DNA from: Anniella stebbinsi
Lineage: Eukaryota; Chordata; Lepidosauria; Squamata; Anniellidae
Direction of reading: 5' to 3'
Assembly (NCBI GenBank): GCA_029215795.1
Contig: JARDYH010000002.1
Coordinates: 130,393,001 to 130,457,000 of the forward strand
Length of the DNA stretch: 64,000 nt
The notes under the pieces are model-generated. The model ran no database searches. It saw only the letters and a list, made by a program, of their open reading frames with translations, and had not been told where the DNA came from. How positions within the stretch are numbered: position 1 is the first letter of the stretch; each line of letters begins with the position of its first letter. The position numbers were made by a program, and so were the translations under genes. Of this stretch, positions 46,849 through 59,240 are shown in pieces.

Positions 46849-48121
46849 ACTACTCTTCAAATCAATGCAGCATGTTCACAGGTACTTTGTCCAAATCACT
46901 TTTTCACTTTTTCACCCAAGTGCTAGAGGCAATCTCAGCAAAGCAGGCAACCAAATATAACCATATAGGCAACCAGATAGGCATATCTGACTGGCTGTGT
47001 GATGTCCTACATGACAACATGATAAAGAGCAAGGGTCGGAAGCAAAACCTTCACTCTGAACAGTGTTTCTGACATTCCCACTTAGCCAATTTGCCTATAA
47101 GATGATGTCACAAAGTCAGTTCAGAGTGAGGGCTCTAAGGGTGCAATAGCTGGCTAATGAAGCCACAAAGCTCTGAAGCGGGTTCATTCTTGAAAGAAGC
47201 AACCATTGAGCTAGGTTAGGTAAACACATGATAAATGTGGCTTGCCAGTAGCAAATTTGCTTCCCCAGTAGAAATCCCTGTGTTATTTATTACTTATCCT
47301 GTTTTTCAGGTTTGTCAGCTGGGGAGGAGGGGGGGTGCAGAAAGACTGCCAATCCCCCACCACTTCCAAACAATAGCAGCAGCTTATAGAAAAGGCATGC
47401 CTGGACTGTACCTGGCTAATCTTCCCTACCCCCTTTTCTGCAATCAAGAGGAGGGCTGTGGCTCTCTTGCTGACAGAAACTGGAGATACAAACCCCAGAG
47501 AGCTTAAGTAGGTGGGAGCACCACAGAAGGGATTTGTTATCACTTTGTCTTTTAGCGACAGAGCAAAAAATAAACAGAAAAAAAGAGTGAGGAGTTATAG
47601 AGACGCCAAAATAAAACTACAGCAACAGGACTATAGTTGATGGAGGCAGATAGCTTGTTCTGCTGTGAATTAGGCTGAAGTGGCATCATGCAAACTACAG
47701 GAAGCCTTCCTGCACAGTTTAAGGACACTTATTATTTTATCTTTTTATGCACTGGTGGCAGGGTCACCTCTAGTACAGGTATCCTTGGGCAGTTTCAGGA
47801 TCTTATGGAATGCCCCCCCAACCCCACACATCCAGGTCCAGAGCTGCCCATGGTTTTTGTTTCCCACAATGCTCCAGAGCAATGGTACATCCAGGGTATC
47901 CAGGCAGACAATTCCCAGTGATCAAATGCAGGTTGCCATGCTGCTATGGGAGGGGCTGACATAGGAGAGGACACCCCACTTTGCAAAGGGCTCCTTGGCT
48001 GCCGGAGTTCAAAACGTGCTCAACCCAGCTAAGAATGCTTGATTGATACTTAACATCTTAAAAGCTATTCAAAAAACAAATGCATCTGATAAGACAGGGA
48101 TTATAAGAGAAAATCAGGAGG
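46701..48121. other. non-coding stretch
   Basis: (CA)n at about 46815-46848. No recognised gene. Confidence 0.4.
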
Positions 48122-48129
48122 GTCAGTAG

Positions 48130-48617
48130 TAGGGATGTGCAGGGACCCCCCTGATCGCATCAGGACCCGCATCGGGACCTCCAATTTTGTCCTGGATTGA
48201 ATCGGACAAAATCGGAGGCTGCCTGGACTGGATCAGGCCTGATCCCGATCCAAACATCGGACATCTGATTTTTGGATCGGCCGCCATTTTTGTTTTCCCC
48301 ATAGACTTGCATTGGGGGAAAGAAAGCTTTCCCCCAATGCAAGTCTATGGGGAAAAAATGGCGGTGGATGGGTGAGTGGGGGCCTAACTCCCCCCTCCCT
48401 GTCCCTCCCCCCTCCCCCCGTGGTTACCCAGCAGGTAAGCCCCACCTTGCGGTTCTCCTTACCTGCCGGGGCCGTTCTCTGTCATCTGCTGCGGCCCGGA
48501 CCGGTTCGGAAAAGATCGGATGATCCAGAGGGGTGATCGGAAATCGGACAATTGCATCCAATTTCCCCTCGATCGGCTCCGGATTGTGGATCAGAGCCGA
48601 TCCAGTGCACACCCCTA
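48130..48617 (+). mobile_element. hAT-like non-autonomous element, CGGAT family, copy 4 (488 bp)
   Basis: Ends tagggatgtgca and gtgcacaccccta, exact duplication gtcagtag at 48122-48129 and 48618-48625. The interior lacks the ~150-bp units. It has a 30-bp-arm hairpin with a 4-bp loop at 48293-48356 (ccccatagacttgcattg mirrored) and a pair cctccaattttgtcc / ggacaaaatcggagg near 48178-48219. The L end and the wording cggattgtggatc near the R end match copies 2 and 5. Confidence 0.88.
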
Positions 48618-48721
48618 GTCAGTAGACACATTGGAAAATGTTGGAGGTGCTCTCACAAAATGGTTGCCGTGAGGGGGACACATCCATTCATAAAATGGCT
48701 GTTATGGGGGTCATGGCTGGT

Positions 48722-49170
48722 CACTAGTGCTGTACTGAAAATTTCAACCATTCCATTTTCTGCATTTCATGGGGGGGGACAAAAACTCAGGCGTAAGAGG
48801 CTGGGAGAGGATTTTGGAGAATTTTCACCATGGGGAAGGGGGACAGGGTTTCCACATACCTTTTTAAATGTAGCCAGTTGTGAAGCGGTCTCTTTTCTTT
48901 CTTTCTATTTTTTTTTAAAAAAACATCCCCAGCATTTTCAGGAGCTCAGGAGTTCTTCCTCAATGTTTATTGGAGAGGGCGAGGTCACATGGTCTCCAAT
49001 AGGCATTCAATAAGAACTTCTGGGCTCCTCCAAATGCCAGGGGGAAGGGTTTTTTGTTGTTGTTGTTTGTTAGTTTGTTTTTGAAAAACTAAAAAAAAAT
49101 AGCTTTTGTTTTCCCCACACACATGAAATGCCTGAATGTAATGGTCAGAATTTTCAGCACAGCACTAGGG
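48722..49170. mobile_element. palindromic MITE (cactagtgctgt family)
   Basis: cactagtgctgtactgaaaa at the left is mirrored by ttttcagcacagcactag at the right, and gcatttcatgg by catgaaatgcc. The central part holds T-runs and ccttccccctggca. TSD not resolved. Confidence 0.65.
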
Positions 49171-49273
49171 GGAGGGTGGAAACAAAGTTCACTATCTGAT
49201 ATGGACATGAGTTAAAACAAACTTCAGGGTTGAAAGTGCACATTTAAAAATATTGAGTAAGTTCATGCTTTGC

Positions 49274-49476
49274 TAGGGATGTGTGAATTAGCAAAACTCA
49301 AGTTCACCAAATTTCTCTAAATTCAAACTACTTTTTCTCTAAAAATGTGTGCAATTTTCAAATGCTAGTGCATGTTCGAGAATCAGTGAACATATTTGGA
49401 GAACACATTCTTCTGCTTCCAAATGGGGTATGCATGACTGTTTCACAAGCACAAATGAAATTCGTGTACATCCCTA
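49274..49476. mobile_element. relic MITE, tagggatgtgtgaa family
   Basis: tagggatgtgtgaatt at the left, tcgtgtacatcccta at the right. AT-rich interior. No flanking duplication. Confidence 0.5.
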
Positions 49477-49680
49477 GTCCAGACTCAATCCAACAGGACT
49501 CACACTAAGAGCACAGCCCCAAACAAAAATGACTACAAATACAAAGTCACAGGGCAATCTAAGGTCTAGGCCAACAAGGTTCAAGCAAAGAGTGCAGCAC
49601 CAGGCAAGGAAGAGTCCAGATGCAAAGTCACTAGGCATTACAGGATCTGCTCACAGGAACACCAGTAGAGGGATGACTAG

Positions 49681-50113
49681 GGCCCTTTCTACACCATAGG
49701 GGTGTAAGGGCGCAGCGTGGGCGATCCCAGAAGTAGCTGCTTCCAGTATCGGTGCTCTCAATCTTCATCACAAGTGCGATGACCCGGGCTGCTCCTGGGC
49801 CATCACGCCATTGCGGCTGACATTTTTTTCCCAAGTGCGGAGAAAAGCACTCCTGTGCTCCAATGAAAATGTAAGTTTTTTAAAAAAAACTGCGTGGGAA
49901 AACGGCCCCCTTCCCCCCACCATCCTGGGGATGATGAAATTGGTGTCCCCCCTCCCCTGACGGACTGTGGAAGGGTCAGGATTTTTCTGGTACCACTTAT
50001 TCCAGAGAACTCCCATGGCCGCCCCCTGCCCCCGGGAGTCGCTGTGTATCATGTGGACTCACAGGGACCAGCTGGGGGCCATCCCAGAAAATAAGGCCCA
50101 TGTAGAAACGGCC
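49681..50113. mobile_element. ggccctttctac-family MITE, copy 3
   Basis: ggccctttctacaccatag to gtagaaacggcc, with flanks tag and taa. The interior shares ccccgggagtc words with copies 1 and 2. Confidence 0.65.
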
Positions 50114-50347
50114 TAAGTAATCCAACGACTAGGGGATCAGATCTGCTCCAGCAGCCCTCCCTGGGACTTGTAAACTTAAGTTTTTGGATCCCCACCCAGG
50201 ATTAAGCTGCAGAACATCAGAGGCTTCTGGCTTCCTTGAGGCTCTGCTCACAAAAGGCCCTTTGCTCACACTTCCCTCTTGTTGTGGGGATGGACCCACA
50301 GCACATAGTTAAACTGTGTAATTCGCTTCCACAAGATGTAGTGATGG

Positions 50348-50667
50348 TAGGGTGACCAGATAAAATCCAGGTCAGGGCTCATGTAACTGTAACAGTTGTA
50401 GAGAAAAGGGAATTTCAGCCAGTGTCATTTGTATGCAGTTAGTTCCTGGTGATATTCCCTCTTCATCACAACAGTTAAAGTTGCAGGCACTATACTAGAG
50501 TGACCAGATACAAAAGAAGGCAGGGCCCCTGAAACTTTAACAGGTGTGACGAAGAGGGAATTTCACCAGGGACTAATTGCATACAAATGACACTGGCTGA
50601 AATTCCCTTTACTCTACAACTGTTAAAGTTACATGAGCCCTGACCTGGATTTTATCTGGTCACCCTA
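50348..50667. mobile_element. palindromic hAT-like MITE (gggtgacca family)
   Basis: Complete copy with flanks agtgatgg and aatgatgg (7 of 8), inside the CR1-type LINE. Interior as in the 16149 copy. Confidence 0.88.
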
Positions 50668-50877
50668 AATGATGGCCACAATTTGGATGGCTTTAAAAGG
50701 GGGTTAAATTCCTGGAGGGGAAGGCTAACAATAGCTACTAGTCCTGATGGCTGTTCTACCTCCAGTATCAGAGGCGGTAATCCTATGTATGTCAGTGGCT
50801 GGGGAACATGGGTGGTAGGGTGCTGTTGAACTCATGTCCTGCTTGTGGGTTTCTGGTTGACAGCTGGTTGGCCATTA

Positions 50878-51377
50878 GGCCCTTTCCGCACCAGCCATCC
50901 CACAAGCAGGCAGGGGCCAGCCCTCCTTTTTCCCAGGAGTTCAGGGAATGCTATTATCCCGCTTTGTTCCTTGCTCCTGGGAGGGCAGCGGGATGGGCAG
51001 CTGGTGTGGCAGCTCATCCTGGGTGCAGCTGCACTTACCCACGAGTAAGCGCGGCTGCACCGATGGCCACTGAGCCACACCTTACGGCTCCAAGGCCATC
51101 AGGGGGAACAGCAAAATCGCCATCCCTAGGATGGCAGGAGGGGAGGGGGGCGCAATCGCGCAGTGGCTTTTAAAAAAATTATATGTACATTTGCGCAGGA
51201 GCGCTCATGCGCACCTCCACAGATCTGTAAACAAAATGGTCGGCGTGAGTTGCGACTGCATGGTGAAAGCCCAGGCCATTGTATTCTAGTGCGGCCTCCA
51301 TGTGGCAGACTCGGAAGTGGTTACTTCCGGGTTTCCCAGCTTCCCGCCCTCTCTGCTCCTATGGTGCAGAAAGGGCC
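50878..51377. mobile_element. ggccctttctac-family MITE, copy 4
   Basis: ggccctttccgcaccag to ggtgcagaaagggcc, flanks tta and ttg. Inserted in the CR1-type LINE. Confidence 0.7.
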
Positions 51378-51412
51378 TTGATCTGATCCAGCATGGCTCT
51401 TCTAATGTTCTT

Positions 51413-52525
51413 ACCTATCTCCCCAGAGGGACCAGACTTTTTTTATTCTACTTCCTAGTCACCTGGCATGAGCTGTTCTTTTTTTCCCCTCAGAAACTTC
51501 TAAGAACCTCCCAAGGACACAGCTGAAAGACTCACGATGCACCCATCTTCCTGAAGTCAAGCAGATTTGGATCTGATTGATGCCTGATTGGAAGACTGCC
51601 TGTGAATACCATCTACATTATTTTGACTCCTATGATGGTAGAAAGATGAAATAGGAGTATAATAAAGGAATAACTGCATTTAGGGGGCAATGCTATGGGT
51701 CATTTCCTCAATGATTGTAAGCCTCTGAACTTGGAAGTTTATGATCATCCAGCACAGAGTGGGAGGAGCGGTGGAAGCAATCTTTCCTCCCCAATCTCCC
51801 AGCTTGCATTTTCGCTAGACAGGCTTTCCCCCCTTTTTTGCCTGTCCATCTTGGAAGGAAATGGGAGAGGACTCAGGATAGCTCATATTCTGGGGTCTCC
51901 AGTCTTCTCTCCTCCCCTCTTACCCAAATTCCCCCTTTAACCCCTCTCCAAGGTTGCATTCCCAACCTGCCTCTGACCTCTGATCTGGAAATCCAAAGTA
52001 ACACGAGGCCCCTCTCAGACGCTGTCCAGGGTCAATAGGGTTACCCCTTTAGAGGTCCAAACTATGGCTTTGAATTGTACCCAGAAAAAAATGGATAGTT
52101 GAGTCTTGAACTTGGCTGTCAAAAGTATTCATTCAAAGGATGCATGGATTTCTGACCTCATGAATGTAGAAGAAGGTTGAAGATGTCACTGAAAATGTGC
52201 TTTCAAAGAACAAATATATAAATGGTAGCGTGAAACAGGCATCCAAAGATGTGTATCTTTTTCAGAGGCACTATATAGACCTTCCAAATCTTCCAGAGAA
52301 ACATGACATTTTAAAATGCATATGGCATTACTTGCTGCCCTCCCTCCTGCTCCGAGAGCTCACTTCCTGATTTGGCCTTTGTTCTCTACAGTTTCATCAC
52401 AGTTGTGGTCTGCTTATCACTGTCATCAGCCATTAAAGGAAGTTCTCAGAAAGCTGAGCTTCCTGGATCGACACATTCTAAGAGGTGTGTGTTAAGTGGG
52501 ATCTCAAAATAGTCCACCCAGACAC
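51413..52525. other. non-coding stretch
   Basis: No gene or classified repeat recognised. Confidence 0.35.
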
Positions 52526-53138
52526 GATCTATGCTACTGCTTTGAAATGGTTTGTAACAGTAGTGACAACTGTTGGGGCCCAGGGCACACTCCATATACC
52601 GTTTTCAGACCGTTTTTGTGGGGCTCTAAGGGTGTAGAGGGAGAGAGGGGGAGGATCGTGCAATCCTCCCCCAGCATCTGTATGCCCACATAACATCACA
52701 GGAGGAAAAGAGGGACATTCCGGGCACCATTTTTTCTTAAGAAGAGGGGCCAGTCGTGCACTTACAATAGTGGAAAAAGTGATTAAAAAAATAATCTCTA
52801 GTGATATTGAGCCCCCCACACACACACACACACCATCGCAGGGATGGCAAAAATGCTACCCCTGAAGGGCCCAAAGCCTCCCTGCTCAGCTCCATGCCCA
52901 TGTCACAACCCATGAGTGCACACCACATCAGCCGCAGTCATCGGGATGGTCCCGGGACCACAGGAATACTGGGCTATCCCCAGTTTCCGTTATCCTGGGA
53001 TCAGCCCTAGGTTGTCCCTGGTTGAACCTGGGATCCCCTGTGCATCATATAGATGCACAAGGATGACCTAGGGACAACCCCGGGACTAATGGCTGGTGTA
53101 GACATGGTCAAAGTGTCATATCCTGCTTGGTGTAGATC
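52526..53138. mobile_element. gatctacac-type element, 613 bp
   Basis: gatctatgctactgctttg at the left and gcttggtgtagatc at the right. Shares cactccatataccg with 20241-20425 and 41064-41194. The centre holds (CA)n at 52808-52833 and gggacnaccccggga words also found in the ggccctttctac family. Confidence 0.6.
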
Positions 53139-53497
53139 CAGCTCCTGTTTGTTGACAGAGGAATCAGGGATGGGAACCATTTCTCCAGGGGAAAGAGAAA
53201 GTCTCCAACAGTTTCTCAAGGGGTGGAGCTCAGCATTAGCAGAAGCAAAGAGCCCAGCTTCTCTTTCCCAGCTCTTGGCTTTGTTTCCTTTTGCTTTTCC
53301 CGCTGCTGCAAGGGTTGACATCAGCAGCATCTGTGTCAGCACCATTTTGAATCAAGCCTAGTGTCATTCAGGGTCTTGTGGGGAGGAGCCACCACATGCA
53401 TCTAATCATTTAAATATTCCCTTTTGGACCTCCAAGGTCGCTCATCACAACAAATTAGAAAACAGTAAAACTTGAGAACCATCAAACCTGTATAAAC

Positions 53498-53598
53498 CAG
53501 CCTTCCCAAACTTGGCACTCTCCAAATGTCTTGGATTGTCATTGCCCATGCTGGCTGGGAATTATGGGACATGCAGTCCAAAACAACTGGAAGGTATT
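53498..53598. mobile_element. short palindromic MITE (ccaacctggtgcc family), decayed
   Basis: cagccttcccaaacttggca and gctggctgggaattatggg. The right end is worn. Confidence 0.5.
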
Positions 53599-54990
53599 TT
53601 AAGACCCATTAAAAGTGTGATGAATGAAAAACCACCTAAAATATGCATATTGCATGACCAAAACCAAGCTCCTGTGTCATGGGTGAGCAACCCATGCCCC
53701 CTGCCACTGCTGAATTCCAGTAGTGTGCCCCCCTCCCCACAGTAGAAGCTGACATTGCTATTTCTGCACTGCTAAAGGAGATGCAGAAACAATGTTACTG
53801 GTTGGGTCATGTGTGTGGAGGGGGGTCAGCCTCCCCTTCCTCTTGGCACCCAAAAGAACCCAGCATCACTGTTTCTGTGCCTCCAGTGGGTGAATTGATC
53901 TCAACATCAATCAGAGCTAACTTGATTTTTTGCTCTCAAAGTCAACTGGGCAGGGTTCTACCCTTAAAGGCAGCCCTGGAGATATTTTTAAATGAACAAT
54001 TAAATGAATAAATCTGCATTTTGTTCTTTGACCAAGTATTAAATCCATCTACAGGCAGGAAGAGATGAATAAGGCAAGAACAGGGCGGTAGGAAAAGCCA
54101 CAAGGCACATACAACGTGGCACTAGGGATGTCATGGACATCCAACTAGGTCCAGGAGTCTGGTGGACTCCTCCGCATCTGCCCCCCTGGACCCAGCTCAC
54201 CAAGCCATGGTGCATTCACTGGCCCACTCTTCAAGTGCCCAGTGGCTTGGTGACCACCCAACAATGCTCCATTCACACCTTTCATCTTTTGTAAATGGGC
54301 CCGGTATGGCCACCATTTATGTAATTTGGGAAATATGTGATTTCTGAACCTGCCATTACTGTGCATAATAGAGGCTCCAGATGAAGATGGTCGGCCTCGT
54401 GGTTTCGTAGGGCGCTAACCAGGCTGTGAAGAAGCTTGCGTAGCACCACAAGTGGGGGCGGGCAGAAGTGGCAGCTTGGTGAGCATCCAAGAAAGCCGGA
54501 CACGGGTGAGTCCATCCATCCCAACATGGCGCAAAGGATCACCTGGAACAATATGATCAGATATTGAGGTTCAAAACAAGCCAAGGCCTTGGAAGGCATG
54601 TGGGATCCATTGGGTGAGATTTACAGCCTTGCGCCATCTGTTGTTACATTGGTGTGACTGCAGCTCAAAGGGCAAATGCTCGCAATATGGTTTCAATGGC
54701 ACTCATGCAATGCTGTAGTAGAGCCAGGGCTCACAGTGCTGGCCCTTTTGATTAGCAGGGAAACTGGTGTCATCAGCCACCTCCCCTCAAAATTCCCTGT
54801 TTCCTCTGAGCTTAATTGTAATCCTCACAGTAGCTGGGAGAAGACAAATTTTCCCAGGAACAATATGTTGTTCTCTGTTGCAATGCAAAGTATTTGGGGG
54901 ACGGCTTGATCTTTAATGGGCAACCAGGACCAATTAGCTTTACCAAACACCTGCTCCTCATGGCAATGAAAACTACAAGAACTGCTTTGT
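53599..54990. other. non-coding stretch
   Basis: A tagggatgtcatgg start at 54123 followed by ggagtctggtggactcc resembles 28196; the other end is not identified. No gene seen. Confidence 0.35.
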
Positions 54991-54993
54991 TAA

Positions 54994-55230
54994 TTATAAT
55001 AATAATAATAATAACAATAATAATAATAATAATAACAATAATAATAATAACAACAACAACAACAACAATAATGATAATAATATATTTATTTATTTATCAC
55101 CTGCCTCTCCCAACGGATTGAGGCAGGGAACAACACCAAACACAAAATACAAAAACTGATTAAAAGCAGATAAAACCAGTACATCATTAAAATACCAATA
55201 AAACCAATAAAACACTTTAAAATTGATATG
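54994..55230 (-). mobile_element. L2-like LINE or SINE tail with long (ATT/GTT)n
   Basis: (AAT)n/(AAC)n at 54997-55082, then cacctgcctctcccaacgg and attgaggcaggg, the reverse complement of the hairpin at 4060-4085, then an A-rich body. Confidence 0.65.
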
Positions 55231-57244
55231 GATCAACACAACTGCCTGAAAATTTACTGCTATACCACTGAGCTCATGCCAGTTTCCAGTGCAAGGGGTG
55301 GGGAACCTCGGCTCCATGGGTCAAATGCAGACTTCCAAGCCTCTCAATCCCTACATCTGGTATGTTCCCCAAGCTACAGCCCATCACCAATCTACTCCAC
55401 TTTATTGGCATTATTTAGTCTGTTCTGCTTTCTGCATGATGGAGAAAAGTAGAAGCTGATGGAGGAAACTTAGGGTGTTCATCAGATTCATACAAACTCC
55501 GAGCAGAAGTGGACAAGTTCTGTCTGGTTCTGTTGGCTACCAAGTCCGAATGGGATTCCCTACAAAGCCAAACAGAACTGAACAGCCTGGATTTGCAAGG
55601 ATGGGACCAGAAGATTGACATTCTTCCAATGCTACAGGGCTTCACTATGGAGAGAAAAAAAAACTTGATCTGGTTTTCAATCACCATAACTCTTTAACCC
55701 ACTTACCTTATCCTTCTAGAAAATTGCAAGTTCCTTGCCTGGGGGCACCTCTGAGGAAGAGCTTGTTCATATAAGAACCAGCCTAAATGAAAATGCATGT
55801 CAACCACATCAATCAGCCAAAGCTTTATGCCCCACACAGGTGAGTGCTAGGGATGGGTGAAACTCATTTTTAAAAATTCCCTTTTAAGTTCATTCCATCC
55901 CATTTCTGTTAATCGTGAGATTGTTTGTTTGTTTGTTTGGCTGCATGAGAATTTGCATGCATTTTCATGTGCAGTTTTTAAAATGCATTTTTGTAGGCAT
56001 TACGCTCACCCTTCTTCAAACTAAGGCATTTTCCAATGAGTAAATGAATTTCATGTTAAAAAAAAAACAAATTAAAATCCCAGTATACGAACTTTTGTGT
56101 TCACTCCATTCCTAATATACAAAATATTGTGCACATTGGTTTCATCTGCAAACTGCATCACAAACCTCAGAAATGTATGGAGTTTGGGAAATGCAGATTT
56201 CATAAGATTCCATTGAAATGCAAACCAAATTACTTTCTCACCCATCTTTACTGGGTGTGCATAAAAATACATGAGGTCAATGTAAAATGCAGAAGGTGAC
56301 AAGGAATGGCGCCAATTGGGGCATGGTTCAGGGTGTATAATGCTGGTAATTTTGTTCCGTTTAAGCTTAACAGGAATTCATGCTGTTTCCATTCCGATAA
56401 GCAGCGGTGGACATTTTTTCTAATTCCAGAAATGTTCTTAATATATATATATATATATATATATGCACATTTTAAAGAAATATATGCTTTTTCCCATGTC
56501 TTGTGATTTGTGCAGATGGGCTTATGTGGATTTTAAAAAATTATTTTAGGGTTTTTTTAAATTTGTGCAAATGGTATTATGGTTTATTTATTTTTTTAAT
56601 ATTATTTTGGGGGATCTTTAAATTTCCACAAATGGGATCATGTTAGTAAAATATGTTCAGTTTTCACTCCCAAAATGGAATGATCCCTTTCTGGCCATGG
56701 TTTACATAGCATTACGTTCCCGGAAACCCCTGAGCTGCTGCTATAGGCACAAAATGGTGGCCTGCTAAGGGGCAGGTGGCCTCAATGAGTGCCTCCATAA
56801 GCGCCCTGCAGGTCAGCGAGTAAGTTCCAGGAGGGCAAGTGTGGGGGAGTCCATTGGAGTCTACACAGCCTCTTCGTGGACTCTCATGTTATCCCTAGAC
56901 AATACTGAGCTGGATGAACCTCTGGTCAGACTCAGCCTAATGCAGATTCCTTTCACTTTCTCCTCCACACCACTTTGCACAAGATTCCATAAGGCTTGTC
57001 ACACAATAGCCATGAATGTTCCCCACTCTGAGTCAGGGGATTCAAAATGGATTCCCAGCAAGTGAGGCTGAACTTCAAGAGGTGCACGATGCCCATGGTC
57101 TGTGGTCCAATGAGATCACAATGACATTAGGTCAGAAACTGTTCCTGTTTCTCTGGTGTTGTTCTGCCATCTAGCGGTCATCAATTGAACTGGACACAAA
57201 ATTCCTTCTTGGATCTAGACAAAACTTCCCTCCTGCTTGTCCGA
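55231..57244. other. non-coding stretch with relic repeats
   Basis: tagggatgggtgaaactc (55849) and ttctcacccatcttta (56234) may be ends of an AT-rich relic. (TTTG)n lies at 55921-55939, (AT)n at 56441-56464, and a gtgcaaatgg-type degenerate array at 56500-56660. Confidence 0.45.
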
Positions 57245-57269
57245 TTCAATAAGCACACAAATTAGTTCT

Positions 57270-57530
57270 TTTAATTTAGTCCAGGTCCAGGCCCGATTCA
57301 AAGTGCTGGTATTAACTTTCAAAGCCTTAAACGGTTTGGGGCCAGGTTATCTGAAGGAACGCCTCCTCCCATATATGCCTGCCTAGACCCTAAGATCATC
57401 TTCAAGGGTCCTTTGTGAGCCCCCACCAAAGGAAGTGAGGCAGGTGGCTACAAGGAGGAGGGCTTTCTCTGCTGTGGCATCCCAGCTGTGAAATGAGCTC
57501 CCAGCACTAACAGTCAAAAGACATTGTGTA
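57270..57530 (+). mobile_element. L2-like LINE ORF fragment
   Basis: Broken frames read FKVLVLTFKAL-like, CEPPPKEVRQV-like and RRRAFSAVASQL-like motifs in order, the region between the reverse transcriptase and the C-terminus of L2-type ORFs. Same family as the minus-strand LINE at 37.7-42 kb. Confidence 0.65.
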
Positions 57531-58126
57531 GCTATTCTGACTTTTCTTCATTATTATTTTTTCTTGGTAATAAAATGGATGGAAGGAGTGGCAGTGGCAG
57601 GATCAGGCCCATTCACCCTAGTGTGAGAGATGGGCTTTTGGAGCCTTAATCAGACTCAGAGACTGAAGGAGACCTAAACCAGTGAAGTTAGGAAATGCGG
57701 GATGAGATTCTCCAAGACTCTCCAGAGGAATCTTCCCAGGACAGGACTCCCAAGGTCAGAGATCACTCCCCCCTGGGGATCAATCTTTGTCAGAGGGGGA
57801 GGGAACATCAGAGTTGACATTCCCCAGAGTCCACCTCAGGGTCAAGTGGGCAGAGTTGAGAGGAGGTAGGAGGTGGTCCACTAGTATAGCCATTCGGCAG
57901 AGGTTTCACCTTAAAGACCCTCCCTGAAAAAGGGATTCAGTAAAAGCCTGTTGTTTACTGAAGAGAACTGTCCATTTAGTTGATAGGCAACTGCCTTGTT
58001 TCATTAGGCTAATTACGCTTAGAGGATAGCTCCTAGACTTCACATGCCTTCAGCTGTAAAGAGACATCTATTCACTGAATAAAGCTTTTGTGGATGACAC
58101 AGCAGACCTCTTAATTGTCTCACATC

Positions 58127-58690
58127 TTTATTTATTTATTATTTATTTATTACATTTGTATACCGCCCCATAGCCAAAGCTCTCTGGGCGGTTTACATAG
58201 GATTAAAAACAATTAAAAACAATATACAAAAATTAAAACAGCAAAAACATACAACATACACACAATCTATACATTTAAAAACCACATCAACACTTCAAAA
58301 ACTACAAAAACAAAACAAAACAAACCCAGGCTCCTCAGATATTGCCAAATGCCTGAGAGAAGAGGAAAGTCTTGACCTGGCGCCAAAAAGATAACAATGT
58401 TGGCGCCAGGTGGGCCTCGTCGGGGAGATCGTTCCACAATTGGGGAGCCACCACAGAGAAGGCCCTCTCTCTTGTTGCTGACCTCCGAGCCTCCCTCGGA
58501 GGAGGCACTCGGAGGAGGGCCTTAGATGTTGAACGTAGTGTTCGGGTAGGTTCATGTCGGGAAAGGCGTTCCATCAGGTATTGTGGTCCCAAGCCGTGTA
58601 AGGCTTTATAGGTTAAAACCAGCACCTTGAATCGGGCTCGGAAACATACAGGCAGCCAATGCAAGCGGGCCAGAGTAGGTCTTGGCGGAA
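58127..58690 (-). pseudogene. L2-like LINE C-terminus and 3' tail
   Basis: The best-preserved copy of this family here. The minus-strand frame 58335-58664 (109 codons) has HWLPVCFRARFKVLVLTYKA at residues 2-21, GLGPQYLMERL at about 25-35 and, near the end, QLWNDLPDEAHLAPTLLSFW. The 3' UTR and a tttatttattatttattt tail follow at the left edge. The reverse-transcriptase core is missing (5' truncation), so it is not functional. Confidence 0.8.
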
Positions 58691-59240
58691 GGGCATGGAA
58701 TCACGGCAGCTGGGGAAACACAGGAGGGGTATGAATTGAAGATGAGGTCACCTGGATGCCCCCCCAAAAAACAATTCAGTGTATGAAGCAGTGTGATTAC
58801 ACAATAAATTCTCATCTGGATTGAAGCTCCCATGGTATCACTTCCAGTTGCTCAATCTGACTTCTGTTGCACTTGTTCATTATGTTACCAATTAATTTTA
58901 TGAAACAGTGCATTTCTAAGAATGGAAACCATTCCATGGAAAAATATAGTAGTTGAAAATATATATATAGCACATGACATTTTCCACCCTACAGCACTGC
59001 GGGACAATGGCACGCAAGCTCAGTAGGTGGGTGCTGAAAAACAGTTACAGAAGTCCCTCTGTTCCAAAGCAAGCTGACCATGTATGGCATCACTCCTGAC
59101 CAGCTCTCAGAAGCTTTGGAGCTGGCTTGGTGAAGCGCCATCACAGGAAGACTTTGCCATCTGTCTGCATTCCATCCTCCTTCTGGACTACCACACAGCC
59201 GACAAAAACAGCAGCTCAAATTGTTGCTTGGGGAAGCAAT

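Larger units (their letters stand above)
50291..51412 (+). mobile_element. CR1-type LINE 3' end with two nested insertions
   Basis: Segments 50291-50347, 50668-50877 and 51378-51412 read consecutively like 46380-46690: gttaaactgtgtaattcgc, then ggatggctttaaaaggg and gctggggaacatgggtgg, then gatctgatccagcatggct. Two MITEs occupy the gaps. About 40 bp expected just before gatctgatcc are missing at the second junction. Confidence 0.75.
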
